A stretch of 64,000 nucleotides of DNA from Bacteroidales bacterium (GTDB lineage: Bacteria > Bacteroidota > Bacteroidia > Bacteroidales > ML635J-15), in NCBI GenBank assembly GCA_031275085.1, contig JAISPG010000078.1:186001-250000 (forward strand), given 5' to 3'. The first letter of the stretch is position 1; each line of letters begins with the position of its first letter. The position numbers and the translations under genes were made by a program. The notes beneath the pieces were generated by a model. That model had not been told where the DNA came from. It ran no database searches and worked only from the letters and a program-made list of their open reading frames with translations. Of this stretch, positions 1 to 8,991 are shown piece by piece.

Positions 1-161
1 TTATAGATATAACTATTTTATGGTAAATATACAGATTGTTTTGCTAATAACAAAAATTTAAAAGTAATGATTCACTGAGTAGTATTTCATTTCTGACGTA
101 GATAAATTTTTCACTCAGTGTATCATTACTTAAGTCTTTAGCATAGAATTCTATGTTAAAA

Positions 162-2231
162 CTATTTATTCTTTTTTTCGTTCAACTTTTTAAGGACTTC
201 TTCCTGTACTCCCGAAGGCAACGGCATATACTGATAAAATTCCATAGAATAATTTGCTCTTCCGGAAGTTATATTACGCAACTGTGTGGCATATCCGAAC
301 ATTTCCATTAAAGGAACTGTTCCCACAATTTTCTGGGAACCTTTTCTGTATCTTCTCATTGATTCTATTTTCCCTCTTCTGCGGTTAAGATTACCTACAA
401 CATCGCCGATATAATCATCAGGAGTATTAACTTCGATTTTCATAACAGGCTCCAACAGAATAGGTTTTGCTTTGTTAAATCCTTGTTTAAAACACATTTC
501 TGCACAAACCTGAAACGCCATATCCGAAGAATCCACAGGGTGATAACTTCCGTCGATAAGGTAAACTTTAACGTCAACAACAGGGAATCCGGCTAAAATA
601 CCTCTATCCATACATTTAATAATACCTTTATTTACAGAAGGAATGTATTCTCCGGGAATTACGCCGCCTTTTATCATATCGACATATTCATAGCCACTTC
701 CTGAGTTAGGCTCCATTCTTATAACCGTATGAGCAAACTGGCCTTTTCCTCCGGTTTGTTTTACATGTCTGTAATTCGATTCTACAGATTCTGTAATAGT
801 CTCCCTGAATGCTACCGAAGGTTCGCCGACTTCAACATCAATTTTAAATTCATCTCTAAGCCTGTCGACCATAATCTCAAGATGAAGTTCTCCCATACCC
901 GATATTACAGTTTCTTCTGTTTCGTCATCATATCTTGCATGGAATGAAGGATCTTCATTTACCAATTTACTTAATGCCTCACCAAGTTTATCTTTATCTT
1001 TTTGTTTTGCCGGCTGAATTTTTAATTCTATAACTGAAACAGGAATATGAATTGATTCCAATAACAAAGGATTATTTGGATCACAAAGAGTATCTCCGGT
1101 TTTTGTTATTTTCATACCCACTAATGCAACAATTTCGCCGGCACCAGCTTCACTTATTTCTTCACGTTCTTTTGCCTTAATCCTGAAAATTCTGCCAACA
1201 CGCTCATTTTTAAGTTTCGTAGAATTAAAAATCTGCATGCCGCTCGATATTTTTCCTGAAAATATTCTTATAAAAGTTTGTTGCCCTACATATGGGTCAT
1301 TGATCAACTTAAATGCCAGTGCGGAAAAACTTTCGCTACCGGAAGGATTGCGGGAATGTGTCTTTTCTTCGTCATTAAGATCGTGACCTACGACAGCGCC
1401 AATATCAACAGGCGAAGGTAAATAATTAACCACAGAATCAAGTAAAAGCTGTATTCCTATATTTTTATAAGCGGCTCCACAAAATACAGGAGTTATTAAT
1501 AATTTAAGTGTAGCATTTCTAACTGCTGCCATTAATTTTTCTGCAGGAACTTCTTTTTCTTCAAGAAAAAATTCCATAATCTCATCATCAAAATCAGAAA
1601 GTCTTTCAATCAGACTATTCCTTGCAGCTTCTACATTATCTTTATATTCAGCAGGAATTTCATTTTCATTTCTGGTATTATTCTCAAAAGTATAAGCTAT
1701 TCTGTTTACTATATCAATAGTCCCTGTAAATGAATCTTCAGAACCCATTGGAACTTGCAAAGGAATCGCATTAGCATCAAGATATTTATTCATTTGATTA
1801 AGAGCTTCGTCAAAATTCGCTCCCGTACGATCCATTTTATTTATAAAAGCAATTCTGGGAACTCTGTATCTGTCTGCCTGGTTCCACACCGTTTCACTCT
1901 GGGGTTCAACTCCCCCAACAGCACAGAATACAGCTACCATACCATCAATAACTCTTAAAGAACGTTCAACTTCAACAGTAAAATCAACGTGTCCGGGAGT
2001 ATCAATAAGATTGATCTGATGATCATTCCATTTACATGTTATTGCCGCAGAAGCAATTGTAATACCTCTCTCCTGCTCCTGTTTCATAAAGTCCATTGTC
2101 GCCTGGCCATCATGGGTTTCTCCAAGCTTACGGTTTGTTCCTGTAAAATATAAAATCCGTTCTGTTACTGTTGTTTTTCCTGCATCAATATGTGCTGCAA
2201 TTCCGATATTTCTAAGTTTATTCAAAGACAT
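162..2231 (-). CDS. fusA: Elongation factor G (translocation GTPase)
   Basis: Ribosomal translocase of 689 residues, full length for EF-G. The G domain shows the P-loop AHIDAGKTT near residue 14, the switch II motif DTPGHVDF near 77 and the NKMD guanine-specificity motif near 131, followed by domains II to V. It ends with the usual conserved region before a Lys-rich tail. The gene stands alone here, with a porin-like gene behind it and no rpsL/rpsG neighbours, so it may be a second EF-G paralogue rather than the copy of the str operon. EF-G identity is certain; the paralogue question cannot be settled from this window. Confidence 0.95.
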   Translation of the reverse strand: MSLNKLRNIGIAAHIDAGKTTVTERILYFTGTNRKLGETHDGQATMDFMKQEQERGITIASAAITCKWNDHQINLIDTPGHVDFTVEVERSLRVIDGMVAVFCAVGGVEPQSETVWNQADRYRVPRIAFINKMDRTGANFDEALNQMNKYLDANAIPLQVPMGSEDSFTGTIDIVNRIAYTFENNTRNENEIPAEYKDNVEAARNSLIERLSDFDDEIMEFFLEEKEVPAEKLMAAVRNATLKLLITPVFCGAAYKNIGIQLLLDSVVNYLPSPVDIGAVVGHDLNDEEKTHSRNPSGSESFSALAFKLINDPYVGQQTFIRIFSGKISSGMQIFNSTKLKNERVGRIFRIKAKEREEISEAGAGEIVALVGMKITKTGDTLCDPNNPLLLESIHIPVSVIELKIQPAKQKDKDKLGEALSKLVNEDPSFHARYDDETEETVISGMGELHLEIMVDRLRDEFKIDVEVGEPSVAFRETITESVESNYRHVKQTGGKGQFAHTVIRMEPNSGSGYEYVDMIKGGVIPGEYIPSVNKGIIKCMDRGILAGFPVVDVKVYLIDGSYHPVDSSDMAFQVCAEMCFKQGFNKAKPILLEPVMKIEVNTPDDYIGDVVGNLNRRRGKIESMRRYRKGSQKIVGTVPLMEMFGYATQLRNITSGRANYSMEFYQYMPLPSGVQEEVLKKLNEKKNK

Positions 2232-2316
2232 CTTATATTGTTTCTATGTTAATTATATTTTTTATAATTGAAAATCAAATGTTTAGATTACATACTCCTT
2301 CATCAGAAAAAGTTTG

Positions 2317-2324
2317 CAAAGGTA
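2317..2324 (-). promoter_or_regulatory. Bacteroidota -7 box upstream of EF-G
   Basis: On the minus strand this reads TACCTTTG, a match to the Bacteroidota -7 consensus TAnnTTTG, 86 bases before the EF-G start. No clear -33 TTTG is present at the usual distance, so only the -7 half is supported. Confidence 0.5.
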
Positions 2325-2490
2325 CAATAATTTTTTCTGAAAATATTATTATTTTTCATTTTTTTCTGAAAAATATGGCTTAAAATTTTTTGCAGACTAT
2401 ATTATTAAACCGGTATAAAACCCCGACTGATTAATCAACCTATGAATTATTGCCAGGTTTTAGGCTTAATGTATATATTACAACAAAGCA

Positions 2491-3759
2491 TTAAAAATGA
2501 TAATAGATCCCTAATAAAATACGCCAATTCATAACTTCTCTTGTATTCATTGGTATAGCTTTTCGACTATATGAACCATCACCAAATGCTGCTATAGTAC
2601 TCTCAAACTCCATACCGACCTGTAAGTTTTTAATAAAATAATCAACTCTCGGTGATATTCTGTATAAATATTTGATATTAGTATAATATCCGTAAATACT
2701 TCCGTGAATATCCTTATTTGTTCCGATGTTCCTGTTATATCCGGTAAAAATACCGAATCGTAACATTTTTCCTGTTGTTGAAATATCAATCCAGGTTGTA
2801 ACATTCCTCAGGGGGATATAACTGACATCTTTTTTTAAGAAATCAATTGTATCTAAAACTGCAAATCCTCCTACCATTAAAAAATCTGTAGAGTTTTCCC
2901 CATAAGCTGCAGAAATTTTAAAATCAATATATTTATTTTTTTTACGGAAATATGCAATTGCAGAAAATGCATTGACTTTTTGACTGGTTACATAATTTGC
3001 AGAAGTTTCCAATTGTGGTAACATTGATTTAAAGTTTCCTCCCAAACCAATGACAAAATAATCTTCAATTGATACTTTTTTATTTGAATGTTGGATATTT
3101 ACATTTAAAGAAGGAATACCCGAATTCCTGACATAAGCACTATTTGCACTACCGTCTAATCCGCGGGAAGGAAAATCACGTTCGGAAAAAGCTGTAAAAC
3201 TTATATTAAATAGTCCTAATATTGCGGTATATCTTATTTGAGGATTCCTCGCAAAAGGCTGGAAACACATTCCCGTATTAAATGAAACTGTTCCCGGAAA
3301 ACAGTCAACAGGAAATAACGGATGCCAATATTGCCCCAATAATAATTCCGACCTTTTCCAGTCAAGTTTTATATATGCATGCCTTAATCTTAAACTATTT
3401 ATATTTGCATTTGTAGTACCCAAAAACTCTCCTTCCATAAATCCGGAAGTTTTTGCATTAAGAATATCCGGACCTGTAATTTTTAGTGCTACCCTACTTT
3501 GGATAGATAAAAAATTAAAACTGCCACGTGCATTAATATCTTTTCCGTCTTCATCAAGCTCTACATTCTGCGGAAACATAACCAAATGTCCTTCTCTGGA
3601 ATCTACTATCTGGCGACTATCATAAAACATGTCATATTTTATATATCCGGTAAGCTTCAGATTGAATTTTTTATCTTTATTTTCTTCCTGAGCTATCAAA
3701 GAAATAAAATTGAAAGTCAGAAGATGAATCACAAAAACAAATGCTAATAGTTTCTTCAT
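2491..3759 (-). CDS. Outer-membrane porin-like beta-barrel protein
   Basis: A 422-residue secreted protein with a signal peptide (MKKLLAFVFVIHLLTF onward, cleavage near residue 24). Many alternating amphipathic strands and a C-terminal aromatic strand ending YYHF are typical of outer-membrane barrels. A GQYWHPLF stretch near residue 142 sits in a region rich in Trp, Tyr and Gly, as in porin-family proteins of Bacteroidota. The substrate cannot be told from sequence. It lies downstream of nothing obvious in operon and diverges from the Ohr gene. The barrel fold is likely; the specific family is not recognised. Confidence 0.6.
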   Translation of the reverse strand: MKKLLAFVFVIHLLTFNFISLIAQEENKDKKFNLKLTGYIKYDMFYDSRQIVDSREGHLVMFPQNVELDEDGKDINARGSFNFLSIQSRVALKITGPDILNAKTSGFMEGEFLGTTNANINSLRLRHAYIKLDWKRSELLLGQYWHPLFPVDCFPGTVSFNTGMCFQPFARNPQIRYTAILGLFNISFTAFSERDFPSRGLDGSANSAYVRNSGIPSLNVNIQHSNKKVSIEDYFVIGLGGNFKSMLPQLETSANYVTSQKVNAFSAIAYFRKKNKYIDFKISAAYGENSTDFLMVGGFAVLDTIDFLKKDVSYIPLRNVTTWIDISTTGKMLRFGIFTGYNRNIGTNKDIHGSIYGYYTNIKYLYRISPRVDYFIKNLQVGMEFESTIAAFGDGSYSRKAIPMNTREVMNWRILLGIYYHF

Positions 3760-3995
3760 ATTTTTTTCCGCAAAAATAACCTTTCAATAAAAGAAATAAA
3801 ATAATATCAGAGTTTCTGTAGTAAAAAATCTTCTTTAGTCCAACAATCAGGCACTTACCGGAAGTTATGCCAATAAAAAATTATAAAATAAAAGATAATT
3901 GTATTTTTTTTATTAAATTCCATGTATTAGTTTTATTGAATGAAAACATTGTTATAAATTTCCTGTTAAAATTATAATTCAAAATATATAAAGAA

Positions 3996-4412
3996 ATGGA
4001 AAAATTGTATACAGCAAAAGTAACCGTAACAGGCGGTAGAAATGGTCACGTAAAAAGTGATGATGGTGTTATTGACATGGAATTAAGGATGCCTAAAACT
4101 CTTGGAGGAGAAGGCGGAAAATATACCAATCCTGAACAGCTTTTTGCAGCAGCATATTCAGCATGCTATGACGGAGCATTAAATCTAACTGCCAGAATGG
4201 AAAGGATTAAACTTGAAAGTACTACTGTGACTGCAAACGTCACAATAGGCAAAGATACTGACGGCGGATTAAGAATTGCAGCCATACTTGATATTGAAAT
4301 CAAAGGCGTTGACAAAAAGACTGCTGAAGAACTGGCTAAAAAAGCACACCAGACATGCCCATATTCAAAAGCAATAAAAAACAATGTTGACGTAGTACTT
4401 AATGTTATTTAA
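3996..4412 (+). CDS. ohr: Organic hydroperoxide resistance protein (Ohr/OsmC family)
   Basis: A 138-residue thiol peroxidase of the OsmC/Ohr family, which reduces organic hydroperoxides in the cytoplasm with dihydrolipoyl-type reductants. The two redox cysteines are in the expected contexts: ACYDGAL near residue 56 and HQTCPYSKA near residue 120. The N-terminal motif with EQLFAAAYSACY is characteristic of Ohr rather than of YhfA-type OsmC. Length is normal. It is a single-gene unit followed by a strong bidirectional hairpin. Confidence 0.9.
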   Translation: MEKLYTAKVTVTGGRNGHVKSDDGVIDMELRMPKTLGGEGGKYTNPEQLFAAAYSACYDGALNLTARMERIKLESTTVTANVTIGKDTDGGLRIAAILDIEIKGVDKKTAEELAKKAHQTCPYSKAIKNNVDVVLNVI

Positions 4413-4424
4413 GTTTTTCAACAA

Positions 4425-4465
4425 ATAGAGGATTAAATTTTCCCGGGAAAACTTAATCCTCTATT
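4425..4465. terminator. Bidirectional hairpin between ohr and a lipoprotein gene
   Basis: Inverted repeat with arms AGAGGATTAA / TTAATCCTCT around an AT-rich middle with CCCGGG at the centre. It lies between convergent genes (ohr on plus, lipoprotein on minus), which fits a shared rho-independent terminator. Confidence 0.7.
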
Positions 4466-4527
4466 CTAAAATTGGTTTTCATGTATTCAATTTTATATTT
4501 TTTGAGACAATCTATATCATTATTTTT

Positions 4528-5058
4528 TTACATATGGGGATAAACTGGTCCTACTACTTCAACAATATTTCCATCCCTGTCTACATAAAAAGTCTCTTCA
4601 TAAAACAGTATTTCATTCTGATTATCCCTTTTAGCTTTATATTTATGAATTATAGAATAAATTTTTTCCTTTTCTTTTCTTTCCCATTTCTTAATATCTT
4701 TTTCAAACTTATAGAATTTTTCTTCTTCTTTATTTAATTCATCTTTAAGTTCGGAATACAAATGTTCTTCTTCCTTAATACTTTCATTTTCAATATTACT
4801 TATCCTGGCTTTTAAGTCCTGAATATTATTTTCAATTTTGTTCTTTTCAGTTTTTAAATCCTGATATGCTTTTATATCACTGACATTTACCGAATCAAAG
4901 CTTTCAAATGAAATCACTTCATATGAATCAGGCTCATCAAGATTACTTATCACATATGTAGTTACTGTTTTTTCCACTACTTTCTTCTGGTGATCTTTTT
5001 TACTAGAGCATGAGACTGCAATTGCAGCAATTAAAACAAACAATAAATACTTTTTCAT
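4528..5058 (-). CDS. Lipoprotein with long coiled coil
   Basis: About 176 residues from the internal Met that opens a lipoprotein signal peptide (MKKYLLFVLIAAIAVSC). I prefer this start to one three codons upstream, because it places the charged n-region directly before the hydrophobic stretch. The lipobox Cys is near residue 17. The middle (residues 60-140) is almost entirely charged, with heptad-like spacing of Leu and Ile, so a coiled coil is expected. No family was recognised. It probably sits at the inner or outer membrane facing the periplasm. Confidence 0.65.
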   Translation of the reverse strand: MKKYLLFVLIAAIAVSCSSKKDHQKKVVEKTVTTYVISNLDEPDSYEVISFESFDSVNVSDIKAYQDLKTEKNKIENNIQDLKARISNIENESIKEEEHLYSELKDELNKEEEKFYKFEKDIKKWERKEKEKIYSIIHKYKAKRDNQNEILFYEETFYVDRDGNIVEVVGPVYPHM

Positions 5059-5164
5059 ATATAACAAATTTAAATTAATAAATACTTTTACTTAACATTA
5101 TAATAACAAATAAAAGGAATAATAGTTTATTATTTAATATATAAAACTATTAATTTAAAAGAGT

Positions 5165-5277
5165 AAGAGGCTGTCCCAAAAGTGTTTTTGTCATTGTTTT
5201 ATTCGTATCCCTATACAGCATCAAATTCAAATATTCGATTCTAAGGGATTAATGACCTACTTTTGGGACAGCCTCTT
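5165..5277. repeat. 113-bp palindrome-ended element (MITE-like), copy 1
   Basis: A 19-bp perfect inverted repeat (AAGAGGCTGTCCCAAAAGT and its complement) encloses 75 bp with no coding potential. The tip GAGGCTGTCCCA resembles inverted repeats I associate with IS1182-like elements of Bacteroidota; that link is from memory. No clear target duplication is visible. A related but diverged copy lies at 6012-6133. Confidence 0.6.
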
Positions 5278-5357
5278 TTAATTTTCTATTAATTAAATTT
5301 AAACAGGGCGTCATAAAAAACCTACAACTCCCGTGATACAATATTATATAGTTTATT

Positions 5358-5912
5358 TTATTCGGAATGTTGAACCCATATCAGATTTTCCGTATCATAA
5401 CCAATATTCTGTGCAATTTGCAGATATTTTTGTTTAATATCTTCAGGAATATGTCTTTTACGGGATAAAATCCATAAATAATTAAGATTTCTGCCGGCAA
5501 CTAACGCATACTTATAATTTGGGTCAATTTCTATAACATTATATCCTGAATAAACCTGACCGCCGAATTTTACTTTTAATTTTGCAGTTTTTTGATCTCC
5601 GACAAAAACAGCCTTACCAACCGAGATTTTATCTTCACGTTTTTTGAAATTATATCCGCGATTAATAACCTTAATACTTCCGTCATCATTTTGCAGGTAT
5701 TCGGCAGTAGTATTATTCATGTTTTTTTCCCAGTGAAAATCCAATCTTGCTATTTCATACCATTTACCCAGGTATTTTTTTATATCAAATTGATTTACTG
5801 CCTTTGCATTTTTAGGAATAGTTCTGCGGTTCTTTATTCCGAGGACAATCCCTGTTCCTAATAATACCCCTCCTATTGCAGCACCGCCGATAATAATATT
5901 TTTTCTTTTCAT
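5358..5912 (-). CDS. blc: Lipocalin (Blc-like), membrane-anchored
   Basis: 184 residues. The Met-Lys-Arg-Lys start leads into a glycine-rich hydrophobic segment (residues 6-26), a membrane anchor in place of the lipobox of E. coli Blc. The lipocalin signature follows: YLGKWYEIAR near 47-56, with the conserved GxW. NYKYALVAGRNLNYLWILSR near 132-151 corresponds to the second and third lipocalin motifs. Family members bind lipids or fatty acids at the envelope. It is a monocistronic unit between the two palindrome-ended repeats. Confidence 0.85.
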   Translation of the reverse strand: MKRKNIIIGGAAIGGVLLGTGIVLGIKNRRTIPKNAKAVNQFDIKKYLGKWYEIARLDFHWEKNMNNTTAEYLQNDDGSIKVINRGYNFKKREDKISVGKAVFVGDQKTAKLKVKFGGQVYSGYNVIEIDPNYKYALVAGRNLNYLWILSRKRHIPEDIKQKYLQIAQNIGYDTENLIWVQHSE

Positions 5913-6011
5913 GATTATAATATTTTAATAATTAATTCTTTAATTGATTTATTAAACATTTTAATACACTAAAAAGTTTCGGGAAATTTGTAGAATTTAG
6001 ACTTTATTAAT

Positions 6012-6133
6012 ATAAAAAAGGTTATCTAAAAGTATTTTGTTTTCATTTTATTAGGCCCCCCCAATGCGATGTAAAAATTCGTATGCCGAACTTTAAGAAA
6101 CAAACTACCATCTTTTCAGATAACCTTTTTTAT
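6012..6133. repeat. 122-bp palindrome-ended element (MITE-like), copy 2
   Basis: Inverted repeat arms of 16 bp (ATAAAAAAGGTTATCT and its complement). The interior follows the same plan as 5165-5277: after the left arm AAAAGT and a T-rich run with TTTTGTTTTCATTTTATT, and before the right arm a conserved CTACC-type junction. The arms differ from copy 1 but remain matched to each other, which suggests the palindrome is under selection. The rest of 5913-6536 holds no gene that I can support. Confidence 0.5.
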
Positions 6134-6442
6134 AATTTATTTAATTTAAAATTTATCAAAAAATGTGTTTGTAAATGGAGGGGATCTCATATTACAAACA
6201 CCGTTTTAATTAAGGAACTATAAAGAGGATAAATATTTTTCCATGTCTTGCGTAAATAACGTTTAGACTGTTAGTGTAATAATTTGATTAACTTCTCACA
6301 TTTTTAATACCTTAATTAAAAAATATATTATTTAGTTTCATTTGTTATGTTAATGGCAATCCTTGTGCCGAAATAACATATTTTAATTATACCCTCATAA
6401 TCAATATTTTACAAATATGCATACAAATTTCCTCATGTGGTC

Positions 6443-6461
6443 TTGTGGAAATTTTCCACAA
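6443..6461. promoter_or_regulatory. Perfect 9-bp-arm palindrome upstream of the hybrid kinase
   Basis: TTGTGGAAA-T-TTTCCACAA, a perfect palindrome 76 bases before the likely kinase start. It is a plausible operator for a dimeric regulator. No T-tract follows, so a terminator is unlikely. Confidence 0.4.
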
Positions 6462-6536
6462 TTTAATTGTAGAAACAATGACGGTTTACCATAATTATTT
6501 ATAATTTTGAATTGTTTTAATTATAGGTACTCTTAC

Positions 6537-8930
6537 ATGTATAAAACTATAGAGAACAAGATAAGAGTTAATGTATTTTTGATATATGCAATTGTTATAA
6601 TAATTTGTATTGGTCTGTCATTGTACATATACGACTCAAGAATTGAAATTAATGTACAAAAAGAAAATATTGAAAAACACTATGATGAACTTTTTCGTAC
6701 AAATGAACTGATTTATACAATAAACCGTGTCCAGACAGAAGCAAACCTTTTTGTTGCAACCAGACAATATTCACATTTTGAACAGTTCGGAGTATATCTG
6801 GACACATTGGAATATCTGGTCGACACATTAATTGCCAGAGAAACAGATACGGTTAAAATTGAAGTTTTACGTGAAATTAGTTATTTATTAAGAGAGAAAG
6901 AATGCATTATTTTTGAATTAGGAGCCCAGTTTGATAGTCAAACTCCGTTTGAGGATTTAAATGAAAGATTAAAATCCTATGCCCCTGCTGTTATAGATAA
7001 TTTTTTACAGATTACTATGGTCGAACAAGATACGATTATAGATGTAAAAGCATATGAAAAACAAAGCTTTTGGAAAAGAGTGGCAAATGTATTTTCTCCC
7101 CCTAAAAGAGCAACTGATTCCACAATAACCATAAGATCAGTAAAAAATGATACTACAAGACATACTCACTTAGATAGTCTTCGTTTTATTTCGGATGTAA
7201 ATACAATAGCCAGACGAATAAGTACTGATTATAAGAATCATATTCTGGAAATAGAAAGCGTAGTTGGAAAATTAATAATTGCAGATCAGGAAATATCTTC
7301 AAAAATATCAGATTTACTTATTTATTTATATAGTCACATAATTAATTCACGTATAGAAGAAATACAAGAGAAAGAGCAAACTATTGACAAGAGTAATATC
7401 TATTTTATCATAGGTATTATTATAGTTTTAACATTAATATTTATACTTACATATTTGATAATTAATAATGTAAACAAAGCATATTTTGCCCGAAAAGTAT
7501 TGGAAGCAGCCAATGCACGCACAAAAGACATAATGGAAAGCCGGCATAAATTACTTTTATCAGTTTCCCACGATATTAAGACTCCCTTAAATTCAATTAT
7601 GGGATATCTTGAATTAAGATATGATGATACATGTTTTTCAAAAAAAGATATTTCTTCAATGACGAATTCAAGTAAACATATTCTTATGCTAATTGAAAAT
7701 TTACTTGAATTTTCAAGCCTTGAACAAGGAAAATTAAAATTTGTACAAAACAGGTTTAATTTATATGAACTCTGTGTTGAAACATTCGATATGTTCGAAC
7801 CTCTTGCTACATGTAAAAAACTTAATTTTAAATATGATTTTAATTTTTCCAGTAGACTTTCTATTTGCTCCGACCAACTTAAAATAAAACAGATAATAAA
7901 TAATATCCTTTCTAATTCCATAAAATATACCTCTTCGGGAAGTGTTGTATTTGAAGTTGGTCATATAGATAAAAAAACACACTTCATCGTCAGTGACACA
8001 GGTGCAGGAATCCCTGAAGATCAAATTGAAACTATATTTCTGCCTTTCTCCAGAATTGAGAAAAATAACAGTATAGCTGAAGGAACAGGAATAGGTATGT
8101 ATGTTGTAAAAGGGCTTATAGATATATTAAACGGTGAAATAAAAATAAAATCTGAAATTGGAAAAGGAACCCGTATAGAAATTATTATACCTGTAAAAGA
8201 AACTGAAACAGTAAAAAATAATAATTTTAATAATATATTGATGGTTGACGATGACGTTACACTTTTGGAAATTATGAAAGATATGATTGGAAAATTAGGA
8301 TCAAAGGTAACGGTCTGTAATAATATCGACGAATTTGATGAATATCTGAAAAACATTGAAGGCTATGATCTTTTGATTACTGATATGGATATGGGTGATT
8401 TTTCCGGAATAGAAATCTTAGAAAAAGCTAAGAATGCGAAATGTTCCATTCCCGTTGTGGTCATGACCGGGAAAAGCGATTTTGATATTAAAGCAGCCCA
8501 AGAGTTGGGTTTTGACGATTATTTAAAGAAACCTGTAACTATGAAGACCCTATCCGGGTTACTTGGAAAATCCGGGCAAAACAAATTTAACGGAGACACT
8601 CTGGAAGAAATGTTCAGAGATGACACAAAAGCAATAACGGAAATACTTGAAATATTTATAAATTCTTCTGTTGAAAATCTTACAACATTAAAACAGTTAT
8701 TATTAAAAAATGATGTTCCTAAAATAAAATATTTATGCCATAAAATGTTACCTATGTGTATTCAGATTGGAGCAGATAATGATTTGACAAAGTTGCTGAA
8801 AAAATTTGACACACTGTCGGAAAAAGAACTGTTGTCAAATTTTACGTGGAAAAATGATGTTGAGGAGATAATAATTGAATTGGGGTCTCTTATTGCCTGT
8901 ATAAAAAATAAATATAACTTATTTTCCTGA
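6537..8930 (+). CDS. Hybrid sensor histidine kinase with receiver and HPt-like domain
   Basis: About 797 residues from the Met that precedes the first membrane helix; an in-frame Met ten codons upstream is possible. Layout: TM1 near 12-32, a periplasmic helical sensor of about 250 residues, TM2 near 288-310, then a HisKA H-box (SVSHDIKTPLNSIMGY) near 343. The HATPase has an N-box NNILSNSIKYT, a G1 box DTGAGIPEDQ and GTGIGMYVVKG. A receiver follows (MVDDDV, phospho-acceptor in ITDMDMGD, KKP), and a C-terminal helical domain has LCHKMLPMC, an HPt-type His. It is convergent with an NtrC-type regulator, a likely but unproven partner. Autophosphorylation and relay would occur at the cytoplasmic face; the signal is unknown. 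Confidence 0.88.
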   Translation: MYKTIENKIRVNVFLIYAIVIIICIGLSLYIYDSRIEINVQKENIEKHYDELFRTNELIYTINRVQTEANLFVATRQYSHFEQFGVYLDTLEYLVDTLIARETDTVKIEVLREISYLLREKECIIFELGAQFDSQTPFEDLNERLKSYAPAVIDNFLQITMVEQDTIIDVKAYEKQSFWKRVANVFSPPKRATDSTITIRSVKNDTTRHTHLDSLRFISDVNTIARRISTDYKNHILEIESVVGKLIIADQEISSKISDLLIYLYSHIINSRIEEIQEKEQTIDKSNIYFIIGIIIVLTLIFILTYLIINNVNKAYFARKVLEAANARTKDIMESRHKLLLSVSHDIKTPLNSIMGYLELRYDDTCFSKKDISSMTNSSKHILMLIENLLEFSSLEQGKLKFVQNRFNLYELCVETFDMFEPLATCKKLNFKYDFNFSSRLSICSDQLKIKQIINNILSNSIKYTSSGSVVFEVGHIDKKTHFIVSDTGAGIPEDQIETIFLPFSRIEKNNSIAEGTGIGMYVVKGLIDILNGEIKIKSEIGKGTRIEIIIPVKETETVKNNNFNNILMVDDDVTLLEIMKDMIGKLGSKVTVCNNIDEFDEYLKNIEGYDLLITDMDMGDFSGIEILEKAKNAKCSIPVVVMTGKSDFDIKAAQELGFDDYLKKPVTMKTLSGLLGKSGQNKFNGDTLEEMFRDDTKAITEILEIFINSSVENLTTLKQLLLKNDVPKIKYLCHKMLPMCIQIGADNDLTKLLKKFDTLSEKELLSNFTWKNDVEEIIIELGSLIACIKNKYNLFS

Positions 8931-8991
8931 GATAAACTAAATTATGGTATACTTTTTGTGTGAAAAATCATAGTTGTATATTTAGATAATT

